A DNA stretch of 17,143 nucleotides from DASUFH01 sp036274645. GTDB taxonomy: Bacteria > Acidobacteriota > Terriglobia > 20CM-2-55-15. The stretch spans positions 1 through 17,143 of the forward strand of contig DASUFH010000326.1 in the NCBI GenBank assembly GCA_036274645.1, in the 5' to 3' direction. The notes beneath the pieces are model-generated. The model had not been told where the DNA came from, did no database searches, and saw only the letters and a program-made list of their open reading frames with translations. Position 1 is the stretch's first letter; the number at the start of each line of letters is the position of its first letter. The translations under genes and the position numbers were made by a program. Shown in pieces: positions 6,848 to 14,519 of this stretch.

Positions 6848-7771
6848 ATGGAACTGAGTAAGCCCAATGTCACTCCGCTGCCCACTGAGGACGAAGCCCA
6901 GGAGGCGCGGAGACCGGCGTCGCTGCTGATCGCGCAATTCTTTCTTTTCCCGCTCATTATCATCGGTATCTGCGTCGGGGTTTTCGTGCTGTTCGGGTAC
7001 GTGGTTCACGAGGAACGAAGCCCGGAATCGTACCTGAACGATATTCAATCGCATCCCGGGGACGGCTATTTCGAGCGGAACACGCGGGGACAGGCCGCTT
7101 ACGGTCTGTCGAACGCCATTGTTGCGAACAAGGAACGAATTCAGAAGACGGATTTTCCCGAGAAGGTTCTGGCGGTCTATGAGAAGAGCCGGAACGATGC
7201 GAACGTTCGCCAGTTGCTCGCGTTGACGCTGGGCCAGTTGGGCGAAGTGAAGGCCGTGCCGGCCCTGCTGGAAGGGCTTGGCGACAGTCCGATTGAAAGC
7301 AAAATAAACGCCTTGTGGGCTCTGGGCGCGATTGGCGATAATGCCGCGGTTCCAGGGGTGCTGGGCGTGCTCCATCACGAAGATCCGGCGGTGCGGCGGA
7401 TGGCCGCATACGTTCTGGGAGCGTTCAAGGATCGCGCCGCGGTAAAGGACCTTGCCGGCAGGGATTTGCAGGTGTTGCTGGAGGACCGGCAATCGGACGT
7501 GCGCTGGAACGCGGCGATGACGCTGGCGCAGCTGGGCGACGCCGGCGGCGCGGATGTGCTGATGCAATTGCTGGACTACGATTACGTTGAAAAGCTGGAT
7601 GGTCTCAAACCCGAAGAAAAAGCCACTCTGCGTGTGACCGCAGTGGAACTCTTGACGCGCCTCAACTACGAACCCGCCCGCGAAAAGGTCGCAGCGCTCA
7701 GTCAGGCCGATCCGGACCTGCGGGTGCGGGACGCGTCGTTGAAGGCCGTTGAATCATTGAAGAAGTTTTGA
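6848..7771 (+). CDS. Membrane-anchored HEAT-repeat protein of the bc-complex operon
   Basis: The 307-residue protein has a short cytoplasmic N-terminus, one strong membrane helix at about residues 24-52 (LLIAQFFLFPLIIIGICVGV and following), then a soluble region. Residues about 110-305 contain helical HEAT or PBS-lyase-type repeats, for example RQLLALTLGQLGEVKAVPAL, KINALWALGAIGDNAAVPGV, VRRMAAYVLGAFKDRAAVKD and VRWNAAMTLAQLGDAGGADV. No haem, metal or catalytic motif is present. It is the first gene of the bc operon, 37 bp before the Rieske gene, so an accessory or assembly role on the periplasmic side of the complex is inferred. ATG 6848 is the only ATG near the start of the frame; an AGGAG at 6825-6829 is 18 nt away, so the ribosome site is not ideal. 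An in-frame stop at 6824-6826 limits the start. Confidence 0.85.
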   Translation: MELSKPNVTPLPTEDEAQEARRPASLLIAQFFLFPLIIIGICVGVFVLFGYVVHEERSPESYLNDIQSHPGDGYFERNTRGQAAYGLSNAIVANKERIQKTDFPEKVLAVYEKSRNDANVRQLLALTLGQLGEVKAVPALLEGLGDSPIESKINALWALGAIGDNAAVPGVLGVLHHEDPAVRRMAAYVLGAFKDRAAVKDLAGRDLQVLLEDRQSDVRWNAAMTLAQLGDAGGADVLMQLLDYDYVEKLDGLKPEEKATLRVTAVELLTRLNYEPAREKVAALSQADPDLRVRDASLKAVESLKKF

Positions 7772-7808
7772 ATTTTCATAACCTTTTGGAAAATCCCACG
7801 GGAGCAAT

Positions 7809-8429
7809 ATGAGTCACGAGGAATCGGCGTCCCCGAAGCCGGGAACGCCAACGCCGTCCACTCCGTCGCAGCCCGCGGCGCCCAGGCCGCAGGCGGCTGC
7901 GCCAAAGCCCGCGGCGGCGAAGTCGACCATGCCGCGCAGGTCATTCCTGTCGTGGATGACCCTGGCCTGGGCCGCGTTCGCCGCGTCCCTGGTGGCCACG
8001 CTGACGGCCACCGGCCGTTTCATGTTTCCGAATGTGCTGTTTGAGCCGCCATCGACGTTCAAGGCGGGGTTGCCGAACGAGATCCAGGTCGGACAGGTCG
8101 ACGAGCGCTTCAAGCAGCGTTTCGGCGTCTGGCTGGTTCGCGCCGTCGATCCCGACAGCGGCGCCATGAGCATCTACGCGCTGTCGACGGTCTGCACGCA
8201 TCTGGGGTGCACCCCCAACTGGCTCGAGTCGGAGCAGAAGTTCAAGTGTCCCTGTCACGGCAGCGGCTATTACAAGAACGGCATCAATTTCGAGGGGCCG
8301 ACGCCGCGGCCGCTCGAGCGTTACTCGATTTCACTCGCCGACGACGGGCAGATCCTCGTCGACAAGAGCAAGAAGTTCCAGTACGAAAAAGGCGAGTGGA
8401 AGAACCCGCAGTCCTTTCTGAAAGTTTAA
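7809..8429 (+). CDS. Rieske iron-sulfur subunit of a cytochrome bc complex
   Basis: The 206-residue protein accepts electrons from quinol at the Qo site and passes them to the c-type subunit. It starts with an unusually long Pro/Ala/Lys-rich cytoplasmic tail (about residues 5-40), then a twin-arginine-type anchor PRRSFLSW (42-49) with a helix to about 68. The Rieske fold follows with C129-T-H131-L-G-C134 and C147-P-C149-H150-G-S-G: C129, H131, C147 and H150 are the expected 2Fe-2S ligands, and C134 and C149 form the disulfide. The C-terminus (residues 185-206) is a Lys-rich extension. A gggag ribosome site lies upstream of ATG 7809. It sits 37 bp after the HEAT gene and 6 bp before the cytochrome b gene. 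The Rieske assignment is secure, and the operon context places it in a bc complex, not a dioxygenase. Confidence 0.95.
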   Translation: MSHEESASPKPGTPTPSTPSQPAAPRPQAAAPKPAAAKSTMPRRSFLSWMTLAWAAFAASLVATLTATGRFMFPNVLFEPPSTFKAGLPNEIQVGQVDERFKQRFGVWLVRAVDPDSGAMSIYALSTVCTHLGCTPNWLESEQKFKCPCHGSGYYKNGINFEGPTPRPLERYSISLADDGQILVDKSKKFQYEKGEWKNPQSFLKV

Positions 8430-8435
8430 TTACTC

Positions 8436-9260
8436 ATGGCCAATATCATCGAGCGAATCAAAACCGCGCTCAAGGGCGCGTCGCCCGAGAAGATCGGGCA
8501 GTCCATTCAGGAAACCCAGTTGTACCGGTCCGTTTTTCGCGTCGGCGTCCCGGACTCCGACCGGAAACGGATGCTCGTCATGCTGGGCAGCCTGTTTCTG
8601 CATCTTCATCCCGTCAAGGTGCGCAAGTCGGGCATCCGCATGCGCTACACCTGGTGCATGGGCGGAATCACCTTCTTCCTGTTCCTGGTGCTGACCTTCA
8701 CCGGCCTGCTCCTCATGTTCTATTACCGGCCGACGCTGGAATACGCCTACGTCGATATCCGCGATCTGCGCGAGCAGGTGCCCCTCGGCATCATGCGCGA
8801 AATTCATCGCTGGGGCGCGCACGCCATGGTGATTGCCGTATGGCTCCATATGTACCGCGTGTTCATGACGGGTTCGTACAAGCCCCCCCGGGAGTTCAAC
8901 TGGAACGTCGGCGTCATTCTGCTGGTGCTGACCCTGCTGCTCAGCTTCACCGGTTATCTGCTGCCCTGGGACCAGCTGGCCATCTGGGCCATCACGGTCG
9001 GCAGCAACATGGCCCGGGCCACGCCATTCATGGGGCATGAAGGCCCTGGCGCCGCTCTGCTGAACATCAGTGGCATTCCATTTGTGACGAACGCCAGCGA
9101 CGCGCGATTCGGATTGCTCGGCGGACGGTTTGTCGGCGAGAGCGCGCTGCTGCGTTTCTACGTGCTGCACTGCGTGGGATTGCCTCTGATCGCCGGGTTC
9201 CTGATGGCGATTCACTTCTGGCGTATCCGCCGCGACGGCGGAATCTCCGGACCTCTATAG
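8436..9260 (+). CDS. Cytochrome b6-like subunit (N-terminal half of cytochrome b)
   Basis: This 274-residue integral membrane protein carries the b haems of a quinol:acceptor oxidoreductase. Four helices bear the haem ligands H124 and H138 (13 residues between) on one helix and H245 and H260 (14 between) on another. The 14-residue spacing and the C-terminal IRRDGGISGPL match the b6 type (petB) and not mitochondrial-type bc1. C74 in TWCMGGIT aligns with the Cys of b6 (FYCLGGIT) that binds haem ci covalently. Other family marks are FYYRPT (95-100), the HRWGAHA haem region, GYLLPWDQ (173-180), and W185 near the Qi side. An N-terminal extension of about 60 residues precedes the first conserved block. 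It is 6 bp from the Rieske gene and 16 bp from the subunit IV gene. Cytochrome b is clearly split in two genes, as in b6f and b6c complexes. Confidence 0.93.
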   Translation: MANIIERIKTALKGASPEKIGQSIQETQLYRSVFRVGVPDSDRKRMLVMLGSLFLHLHPVKVRKSGIRMRYTWCMGGITFFLFLVLTFTGLLLMFYYRPTLEYAYVDIRDLREQVPLGIMREIHRWGAHAMVIAVWLHMYRVFMTGSYKPPREFNWNVGVILLVLTLLLSFTGYLLPWDQLAIWAITVGSNMARATPFMGHEGPGAALLNISGIPFVTNASDARFGLLGGRFVGESALLRFYVLHCVGLPLIAGFLMAIHFWRIRRDGGISGPL

Positions 9261-9276
9261 AAACAGGGAATCGGCG

Positions 9277-10356
9277 ATGGAATTCATAAAAGAAGCAATC
9301 AACTGGTTGTCCGACCCGAAGATCCTGATTCTCGGATCCGCGGTACTGCTGCTCCTGTCGCTCAAGTTTCCGGAGAAGTTCTACTCCAACAAATCCGGAC
9401 CGCTCGTGTTCCTGGCAATGGTGATCTTCCTCATCCTGAGCATGTTCGATGAGAACTTCCGGAAGATCGTCACCAAACCCGACAACGTGCCGATCGTGGG
9501 CATGTTGTTCCTGGTTCCGTTTTTCACCTGGTTCTCGCTGCGCGAAGCGGTACGCAATGACCGGCGGACCACCGAAAGCAAACCGCTCATCGAACAGGAT
9601 GAAACCGCCGAAAAAGTGCTGACCTGGCCGGATCTGGTTTATACCGAGCTGATCTGTCTGGTGGTGCTGACGGTGATCCTGATCGGCTGGTCGATTCTTC
9701 TGCAGGCCCCCATTGAAGAGCCGGCCAACCCCGGCGCTTCACCCAATCCGTCCAAGGCGCCGTGGTACTTCCTCGGCCTGCAGGAAATGCTCGTGTATTT
9801 CGATCCCTGGCTGGCCGGCGTGGTCTTTCCGGGGCTCATCATTGTGGGGTTGGGGGCCATACCTTATATAGACACGAACCCGCGCGGCAACGGCTACTAC
9901 ACGCTGAAAGAGCGGAAGTGGGAAATTGGAACATTCCTGTTCGGGTTCCTGATTCTGTGGATCCTGCTCGTCATTCTGGGCACGTTCCTGCGCGGTCCGA
10001 ACTGGAACTTCTTCGGTCCCTACGAATACTGGGACCTGCACAAGCTTGAGCCCCTGGTGAACGTGAACCTGTCCGAATACATCTGGGTCAAGGGCCTGGG
10101 GATGGGGTTGCCCACGAATCCGCTGATCCGGGAGATGTTCGGATTCATCGCGATTCTGGCGTACTTCCTTGTGCTTCCGCCGCTGTTCGCGAAGAAATGG
10201 TTCAAGGGCTTCTATGAGCGGCTGGGGCCGGCCCGCTACAACGTGATGATGTTCCTGTTGCTGTGCATGACTTCACTGCCGATCAAGATGGCGTTGCGGT
10301 GGCTGTTTAACCTGAAATATATCGTCGGGATTCCGGAATACTTCTTCAACATTTGA
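9277..10356 (+). CDS. Subunit IV-like cytochrome b C-terminal domain protein, enlarged
   Basis: The 359-residue protein is more than twice the length of petD-type subunit IV (about 160). Its core, residues about 120-240, has the pattern TELICLVV, APIEEPANPGASPNPSKAPW, then YFLGLQEMLVYFDPW and FPGLIIVGLGAIPYID. This is helix E, the Qo-site ef loop and helix F of cytochrome b. The Qo PEWY motif is replaced by A161-P-W-Y164, so the usual Glu is missing. Before the core are about 115 residues with three predicted helices (16-30, 41-58, 71-88). After it, two or three helices (217-238, 284-305, 320-340) and a WNFFGPYEYWD loop follow. Roughly eight helices in total. A sequence aggga upstream of ATG 9277 is a plausible ribosome site. 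Together with the b6-like protein it forms the quinone-binding core. Confidence 0.9.
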   Translation: MEFIKEAINWLSDPKILILGSAVLLLLSLKFPEKFYSNKSGPLVFLAMVIFLILSMFDENFRKIVTKPDNVPIVGMLFLVPFFTWFSLREAVRNDRRTTESKPLIEQDETAEKVLTWPDLVYTELICLVVLTVILIGWSILLQAPIEEPANPGASPNPSKAPWYFLGLQEMLVYFDPWLAGVVFPGLIIVGLGAIPYIDTNPRGNGYYTLKERKWEIGTFLFGFLILWILLVILGTFLRGPNWNFFGPYEYWDLHKLEPLVNVNLSEYIWVKGLGMGLPTNPLIREMFGFIAILAYFLVLPPLFAKKWFKGFYERLGPARYNVMMFLLLCMTSLPIKMALRWLFNLKYIVGIPEYFFNI

Positions 10357-10393
10357 GAATCCCGGCTTTAATAAAACGCGAAGAGAGAAAACT

Positions 10394-13312
10394 GTGAGCG
10401 AAGAAACACCCGGCGCACAAAAGAAACCGCCGATTCCAACGCCCGCTAAAAAACATTCCGCGTTCAACATCGAGAAGCGGTCGGACCGCCTGTACAAGGT
10501 GGATACGCTGCACAAGTGGTTCGCGATATCCAGCCTGCTGCTGTTCGGGTTCACCGTCGCCATGATGATGGCCGACTACGCGCGCGAGTGGAAGAAGTAC
10601 CAGCGCGAGTTCAACCGCATGGCGATCGAGAAGACGCGGGAGGACATGCAGGAAGCCCGGGACGCGATCGACAAGGACAAGCAGGCGGAGATCCAGAAGC
10701 AGCTTGACGCGGCGCGGGAAGAACTCGACCAGCATAACGGCGAGATCGCGACGATCGAAAAGACGCTCGGCGGCCAGAACAGCCGCTACTACGCGGTGAA
10801 CCAGAATTATCAGTTCACCAAGGCCATCTACGATTCCGAAAAGTACGAGTGCGACGAGGCCAACGCTCACGAGGCGCCCAACGCGGTGAAGGTCTGCGAG
10901 AAAATGCAGGACACCGAAGCGAAGCTGAACGCCTACCAGATGGAGCGCGACCAACTGACGATTGACATCGCCAGGAGCAAGGACGAACTGGCGGCGTTCA
11001 CGAGCAAGCGCGACGACCTGCAGAAGCAGATGGACCAGTTGAATGCGGACATCAGCCGGCTGCAGATCCGGGAAACCAATCTGAATCCCGGACGCGTCGT
11101 CACCCTGCTGCGCAACGCGCCGGTGCTCGATATGCTGAACGCCTCGGAGAAGGTGCAGCAGATTCTGCTGAGCAATCTCTACAACGATCATCCGTTCAAG
11201 CAGGTTCCCCGGGTGGACCGCTGCACGACCTGCCATCTCGGTATCGATCAGAAGGTCTGGGAGGAGGCGGAGCAACCGTACAAGACCCATCCCAAGCTGG
11301 ACCTGTTCCTCTCCACGACGTCACCTCATCCCATCGACCGTTTTGGCTGCACGACCTGCCACAGCGGTCTGGACCGGGCCACGAGCTTCCAGGACGCCGG
11401 CCACACGCCGCGCACGGAAGAGCAGAAAGAGGAATGGACGAAGAAGTACGGCTGGCATGTCGATGAGTTCCTCGAAACGCCGATGCTGGCGCTCGACAAG
11501 GTCGAGTCGGGTTGCTACAAATGCCACACCGGCGCGGAGGTTCCTCAGGCGCCGGCGCTCAACGCCGGACGCGACCTGATCCGGATGTATGGATGTTTCG
11601 GTTGCCACAAGATTCCCGGTTACGAGACCGTGAGCAAGGTCGGGCCGGATCTGGGAACGGTTTCCGGCAAGCTCACCAAGGACTGGATGCGGAAGTGGCT
11701 GGCCAACCCGAAGGAATTCAAGGCGGAAGCCCGCATGCCGAAGTTCTGGTACAACACCAACAACAGCGGCGTGATCAACGGCACGGATTTTGACAAACGG
11801 AACGAGGCGGAAATCAACGCCATCACCGAGTTCATCTGGTCGAAGTCCACGCCGAAAACCCTCCCCGCCGGACGAACCAACGGCAGCGCGGAGCGGGGCA
11901 AGAAACTGGTCGAGACGGTCGGTTGTTTCGGCTGTCACGCCGTCGGGGCGCTCGATGAGAACTCCGACGTCAGCCAGATCCGGCGCCGTCACGGCTATAA
12001 CCTCGAAAACCAGGGCAGCAAGGTTTCGGCCAGCTGGATCTACAACTGGGTCAAGGACCCACGCAAGGTCTGGTCGAAGAGCAAGATGCCGAGCCTCCGC
12101 CTGTCCGATGATGAAGCGGCCGATATTGCCGCGTATCTTTCGTCAAAGCGGAACCCGGAATGGGAAGCCAGGAAGCCTCCCGTGGTGGACGAAAAGGCCC
12201 TGGATGAGGTCGTGATCGAGTTGCTCAGCGCCGGTTCGACCCGCATCGAAGCCGAAGAAAAAATCAAGGGCATGAACCTGACCCAGAAGAACATGTATGC
12301 CGGAGAGCGCCTGGTCAATCGCTATGGCTGCTTCGGCTGCCATGACATTCCGGGCTTCGAGAAGGCGCAACCCATCGGCACGGAGTTGAGCGAGGCGGGC
12401 AGCAAGCTGATCTCGCAGCTCGATTTTGGCTTCTTGAAAATCGAGCACGATCGCGCCGACTGGTACACGCAAAAGCTGAAGAATCCGCGAGTCTTCGATG
12501 ATGGGCGAATCAAGCGTCCCGACGAACTGCTGCGCATGCCCAACTTCGGGTTCAGCGACAAGCAGGTGTCGTCCATCGTCATGGTGCTGACCAGTCTCGT
12601 GAAAGACCGCGTGTCCAGGGAGGTCCGTGACCCGGCGCCGGCGGCGGTGCTGGCCGGCCGGCAATTGATCGCGGAAAAGAACTGCAAGGGTTGCCACATT
12701 ATCGAGGGCGCCGGACGGGATATCCGGACCACGATTTCCGAACAGGATCGCTGGCCGCCGAACCTGAATACGCAGGGGCTGAAGACTCAGCCGATGTGGC
12801 TCAAGGATTTCCTGAGTGATCCGGGGAAGGTGAAGATACGAGGCTTCCTCGACGTGCGCATGCCGACCTTCCATTTCTCGGAGACGGAACTGGGAACGGT
12901 CACGCAATACTTCTCCGCGCTGGATCACGCGGCGTATCCGTTCATCTCGACGGCGGTCGAATCGACGCCGGAAAAGGTGAAGGCGGGTGAATTCCTGTTC
13001 ACGCAGTTCCAGTGCGCAAACTGTCACCCGATCGGGTCCACGCCGCGCAAACAGGAAAGCTCCATTGCCGCGCCCAACCTGGCCCTGGTTACAGAGCGCC
13101 TGAGACCGGAGTGGCTGCTCAGGTTCCTGCCGGATCCGGGAAAGATTTCGCCCGGTATCAGCATGCCGCAGAACTGGGAGAATGGCGTGAAGACTCCGTT
13201 CCCTGACGTACTCGGTGGAGACGCCAAGGCGCAGATGGAAGCGGTCCGGGACTATCTGTTTCTCGGGACGGGAGGCCGCCGGTCCGGGGCTGTCGGCGCG
13301 TCCTCGCGTTAG
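10394..13312 (+). CDS. Octahaem cytochrome c with membrane anchor and long coiled coil, bc complex c-subunit
   Basis: The 972-residue protein has one helix at about residues 43-60 and no cleavable signal. A charged helical coiled coil follows (about 65-230, rich in Glu, Lys, Gln and Ala), then the haem region. Eight CxxCH motifs start at C277, C319, C374, C401, C511, C646, C764 and C874. The last five are each followed by a Met-Pro (M448, M565, M715, M823, M924) fitting the sixth ligand of class I cytochrome c domains; the first three lie in a distinct, more compact segment. It sits 37 bp after the cytochrome b C-terminal gene and very probably replaces cytochrome c1/f, taking electrons from the Rieske centre. 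GTG 10394 is the chosen start: no ATG occurs until residue 57, which lies within the membrane helix. AGAGAG upstream is a weak ribosome site. C153 and C168 lie in the coiled coil and are not haem motifs. Confidence 0.9.
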   Translation: MSEETPGAQKKPPIPTPAKKHSAFNIEKRSDRLYKVDTLHKWFAISSLLLFGFTVAMMMADYAREWKKYQREFNRMAIEKTREDMQEARDAIDKDKQAEIQKQLDAAREELDQHNGEIATIEKTLGGQNSRYYAVNQNYQFTKAIYDSEKYECDEANAHEAPNAVKVCEKMQDTEAKLNAYQMERDQLTIDIARSKDELAAFTSKRDDLQKQMDQLNADISRLQIRETNLNPGRVVTLLRNAPVLDMLNASEKVQQILLSNLYNDHPFKQVPRVDRCTTCHLGIDQKVWEEAEQPYKTHPKLDLFLSTTSPHPIDRFGCTTCHSGLDRATSFQDAGHTPRTEEQKEEWTKKYGWHVDEFLETPMLALDKVESGCYKCHTGAEVPQAPALNAGRDLIRMYGCFGCHKIPGYETVSKVGPDLGTVSGKLTKDWMRKWLANPKEFKAEARMPKFWYNTNNSGVINGTDFDKRNEAEINAITEFIWSKSTPKTLPAGRTNGSAERGKKLVETVGCFGCHAVGALDENSDVSQIRRRHGYNLENQGSKVSASWIYNWVKDPRKVWSKSKMPSLRLSDDEAADIAAYLSSKRNPEWEARKPPVVDEKALDEVVIELLSAGSTRIEAEEKIKGMNLTQKNMYAGERLVNRYGCFGCHDIPGFEKAQPIGTELSEAGSKLISQLDFGFLKIEHDRADWYTQKLKNPRVFDDGRIKRPDELLRMPNFGFSDKQVSSIVMVLTSLVKDRVSREVRDPAPAAVLAGRQLIAEKNCKGCHIIEGAGRDIRTTISEQDRWPPNLNTQGLKTQPMWLKDFLSDPGKVKIRGFLDVRMPTFHFSETELGTVTQYFSALDHAAYPFISTAVESTPEKVKAGEFLFTQFQCANCHPIGSTPRKQESSIAAPNLALVTERLRPEWLLRFLPDPGKISPGISMPQNWENGVKTPFPDVLGGDAKAQMEAVRDYLFLGTGGRRSGAVGASSR

Positions 13313-13318
13313 GAGAAA

Positions 13319-13374
13319 GAATTGGGGACGGGGAGCAATTTCGCGAAAGCGAAATTGCTCCCTGTCCCCAATTC
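13319..13374. repeat. Long hairpin, 26-bp arms with GAAA loop, after the cytochrome c gene
   Basis: The left arm 13319-13344 and right arm 13349-13374 are reverse complements except one position (G-T, a wobble pair in RNA). They enclose the tetraloop gaaa, which would be a GNRA loop closed by C-G. The arms start gaattggggacggggagc and end with its complement. It begins 7 bp after the cytochrome c stop codon and has no T-run, so it is not a standard terminator. It looks more like a mobile palindromic element, and may also act in transcript processing or stability. Confidence 0.8.
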
Positions 13375-13404
13375 CTCTGCGCAGTCGAGGTTTCGCGAAA
13401 TCGA

Positions 13405-13434
13405 TTGAGAAGGTTGGCAGTATTCAACTATAGT
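13405..13434 (+). promoter_or_regulatory. Candidate sigma70-type promoter for the cupredoxin gene
   Basis: TTGAGA (13405-13410) and TATAGT (13429-13434) are separated by 18 bp, close to the housekeeping consensus. They lie 55 bp before the chosen ATG of the cupredoxin lipoprotein gene and after the long hairpin. It suggests the gene can be transcribed apart from the bc operon. Based on sequence match only. Confidence 0.4.
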
Positions 13435-13488
13435 CGGCTGTTGGACTGTTGACATTAGCGTTCCTTTACCTAAGTGGAGAGCAAAAAA

Positions 13489-14238
13489 ATGCGGAAAAAG
13501 TTATACATCGTTGGAATCGGTTTAATGTTTGCCCTGGCTTCGTGCGGTGGGGGAGAGGAAAAGAAGGAGGAAACCCAGCCCACGAAGAGTGAAGCTCCCG
13601 CGGCTACCGCCACGCTGATGGGAAAGATCTCGTTTGAGGGCGCCGTTCCGGAGAATCCGAAGATTCAGATGAAGGCGGATCCGAAGTGCCCGCAGGATCC
13701 CAACGCCCGCGCGGAAGAGTACGTGGTGACGGATGGTGGCCTTGACAACGTGATTGTCTACATCAGCTCCGGAATTGAAGGGAAGAAGTTCCCGGTTCCG
13801 TCTTCGCCCGTTGTGATCGACCAGCACGGCTGCCACTATGTGCCGCACGCCTTCACCGTGCAGACGGGGCAGACAATCAAGATTACGAACAGCGACGATA
13901 CCGCGCACAACATTCACGCGCTGGCCGACAAGAATACGCCGTTCAACTTCGCGCAGCCGGTGAAGGGCGCGGAAAACGAGCAGAAGTTCGACAAGCCGGA
14001 AATGCCGCTGAAGGTGAAGTGCGACGTTCATCCCTGGATGGGCGCCTGGATCGGTGTTTTCGATCATCCGTACCATACGGTTTCCGCCAAGGGCGGCCAG
14101 TACGAGATCAAGCTGCCCCCGGGCAAGTACGAAGTGACGGCCTGGCACGAGAAGCTCGGCTCGCAGAAGCAGATGGTGGAGGTCACCGACAGCGGCATGG
14201 TGCATGCCGACTTTACCTTCAAGGCTGAAGGGAAGTAA
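13489..14238 (+). CDS. Cupredoxin-type lipoprotein (plastocyanin/amicyanin-like)
   Basis: The 249-residue protein has a lipoprotein signal peptide (MRKKLYIVGIGLMFALASCG; lipobox with C19) and a charged linker (residues 20-42). The next domain is a beta-sandwich (about 43-200) with predicted type 1 copper ligands H140 in TAHNIH, then C178-D-V-H181-P-W-M184. The C-x-x-H-x-x-M spacing equals that of amicyanin. C67 and C115 could form a disulfide. Residues about 200-249 form a regulatory-like strand unit (GQYEIKLPPGKYEVTAWHEK). ATG 13489 is chosen because GGAG at 13476-13479 sits 9 nt upstream; a GTG at 13474 would place that site inside the gene and add five unneeded residues. Placed after the bc operon and before haem O synthase, it is a likely periplasmic electron carrier between the bc complex and an oxidase. 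A methylamine-type copper protein is an alternative. Confidence 0.85.
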   Translation: MRKKLYIVGIGLMFALASCGGGEEKKEETQPTKSEAPAATATLMGKISFEGAVPENPKIQMKADPKCPQDPNARAEEYVVTDGGLDNVIVYISSGIEGKKFPVPSSPVVIDQHGCHYVPHAFTVQTGQTIKITNSDDTAHNIHALADKNTPFNFAQPVKGAENEQKFDKPEMPLKVKCDVHPWMGAWIGVFDHPYHTVSAKGGQYEIKLPPGKYEVTAWHEKLGSQKQMVEVTDSGMVHADFTFKAEGK

Positions 14239-14280
14239 GGCCCCGGTTTTGTGATTGCTCGCGTTGCGAGCCTGGCCGTT

Positions 14281-14318
14281 CCGGAAGGGCGGCGCGTTGA
14301 TGCGCGCCGCCCTTCCGG
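14281..14318 (+). terminator. Candidate transcription terminator after the cupredoxin gene
   Basis: A 16-bp perfect GC-rich stem (ccggaagggcggcgcg and its complement) with the 6-nt loop ttgatg begins 42 bp after the cupredoxin stop. It is followed by cggtttgc, a poor T-run, so an intrinsic terminator is plausible but not certain. The 281 bp up to ctaB holds nothing else I can assign. Confidence 0.5.
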
Positions 14319-14519
14319 CGGTTTGCTCCACGGTATCCCTCGAGTTCTCCGGCGGGCTGACGACGCGTCCGGCGTCATGACCGGCCGCGCTGAAGTGACG
14401 CCTGCCTCCGGTTTGTAACCGTCCATGTTGAAACGTTTCATGAGCCTCGATCGACCAACATTTTTCTGCGAGTTCACCGCCGCGCGCCGGCCGGCGTCCT
14501 GTTTGCGGCGGAGGCCGTC

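Noticed and set aside
6831..6857. Eight-codon leader frame (MDLACIWN) overlapping the HEAT gene start
   Set aside because: Its AGGAG is only 1 nt from the ATG, too close to serve, and no attenuator-like codon pattern is visible.
13449..13454. TTGACA as a -35 box for the cupredoxin gene
   Set aside because: No -10-like hexamer lies at the right distance; the 13405-13434 pair fits better.
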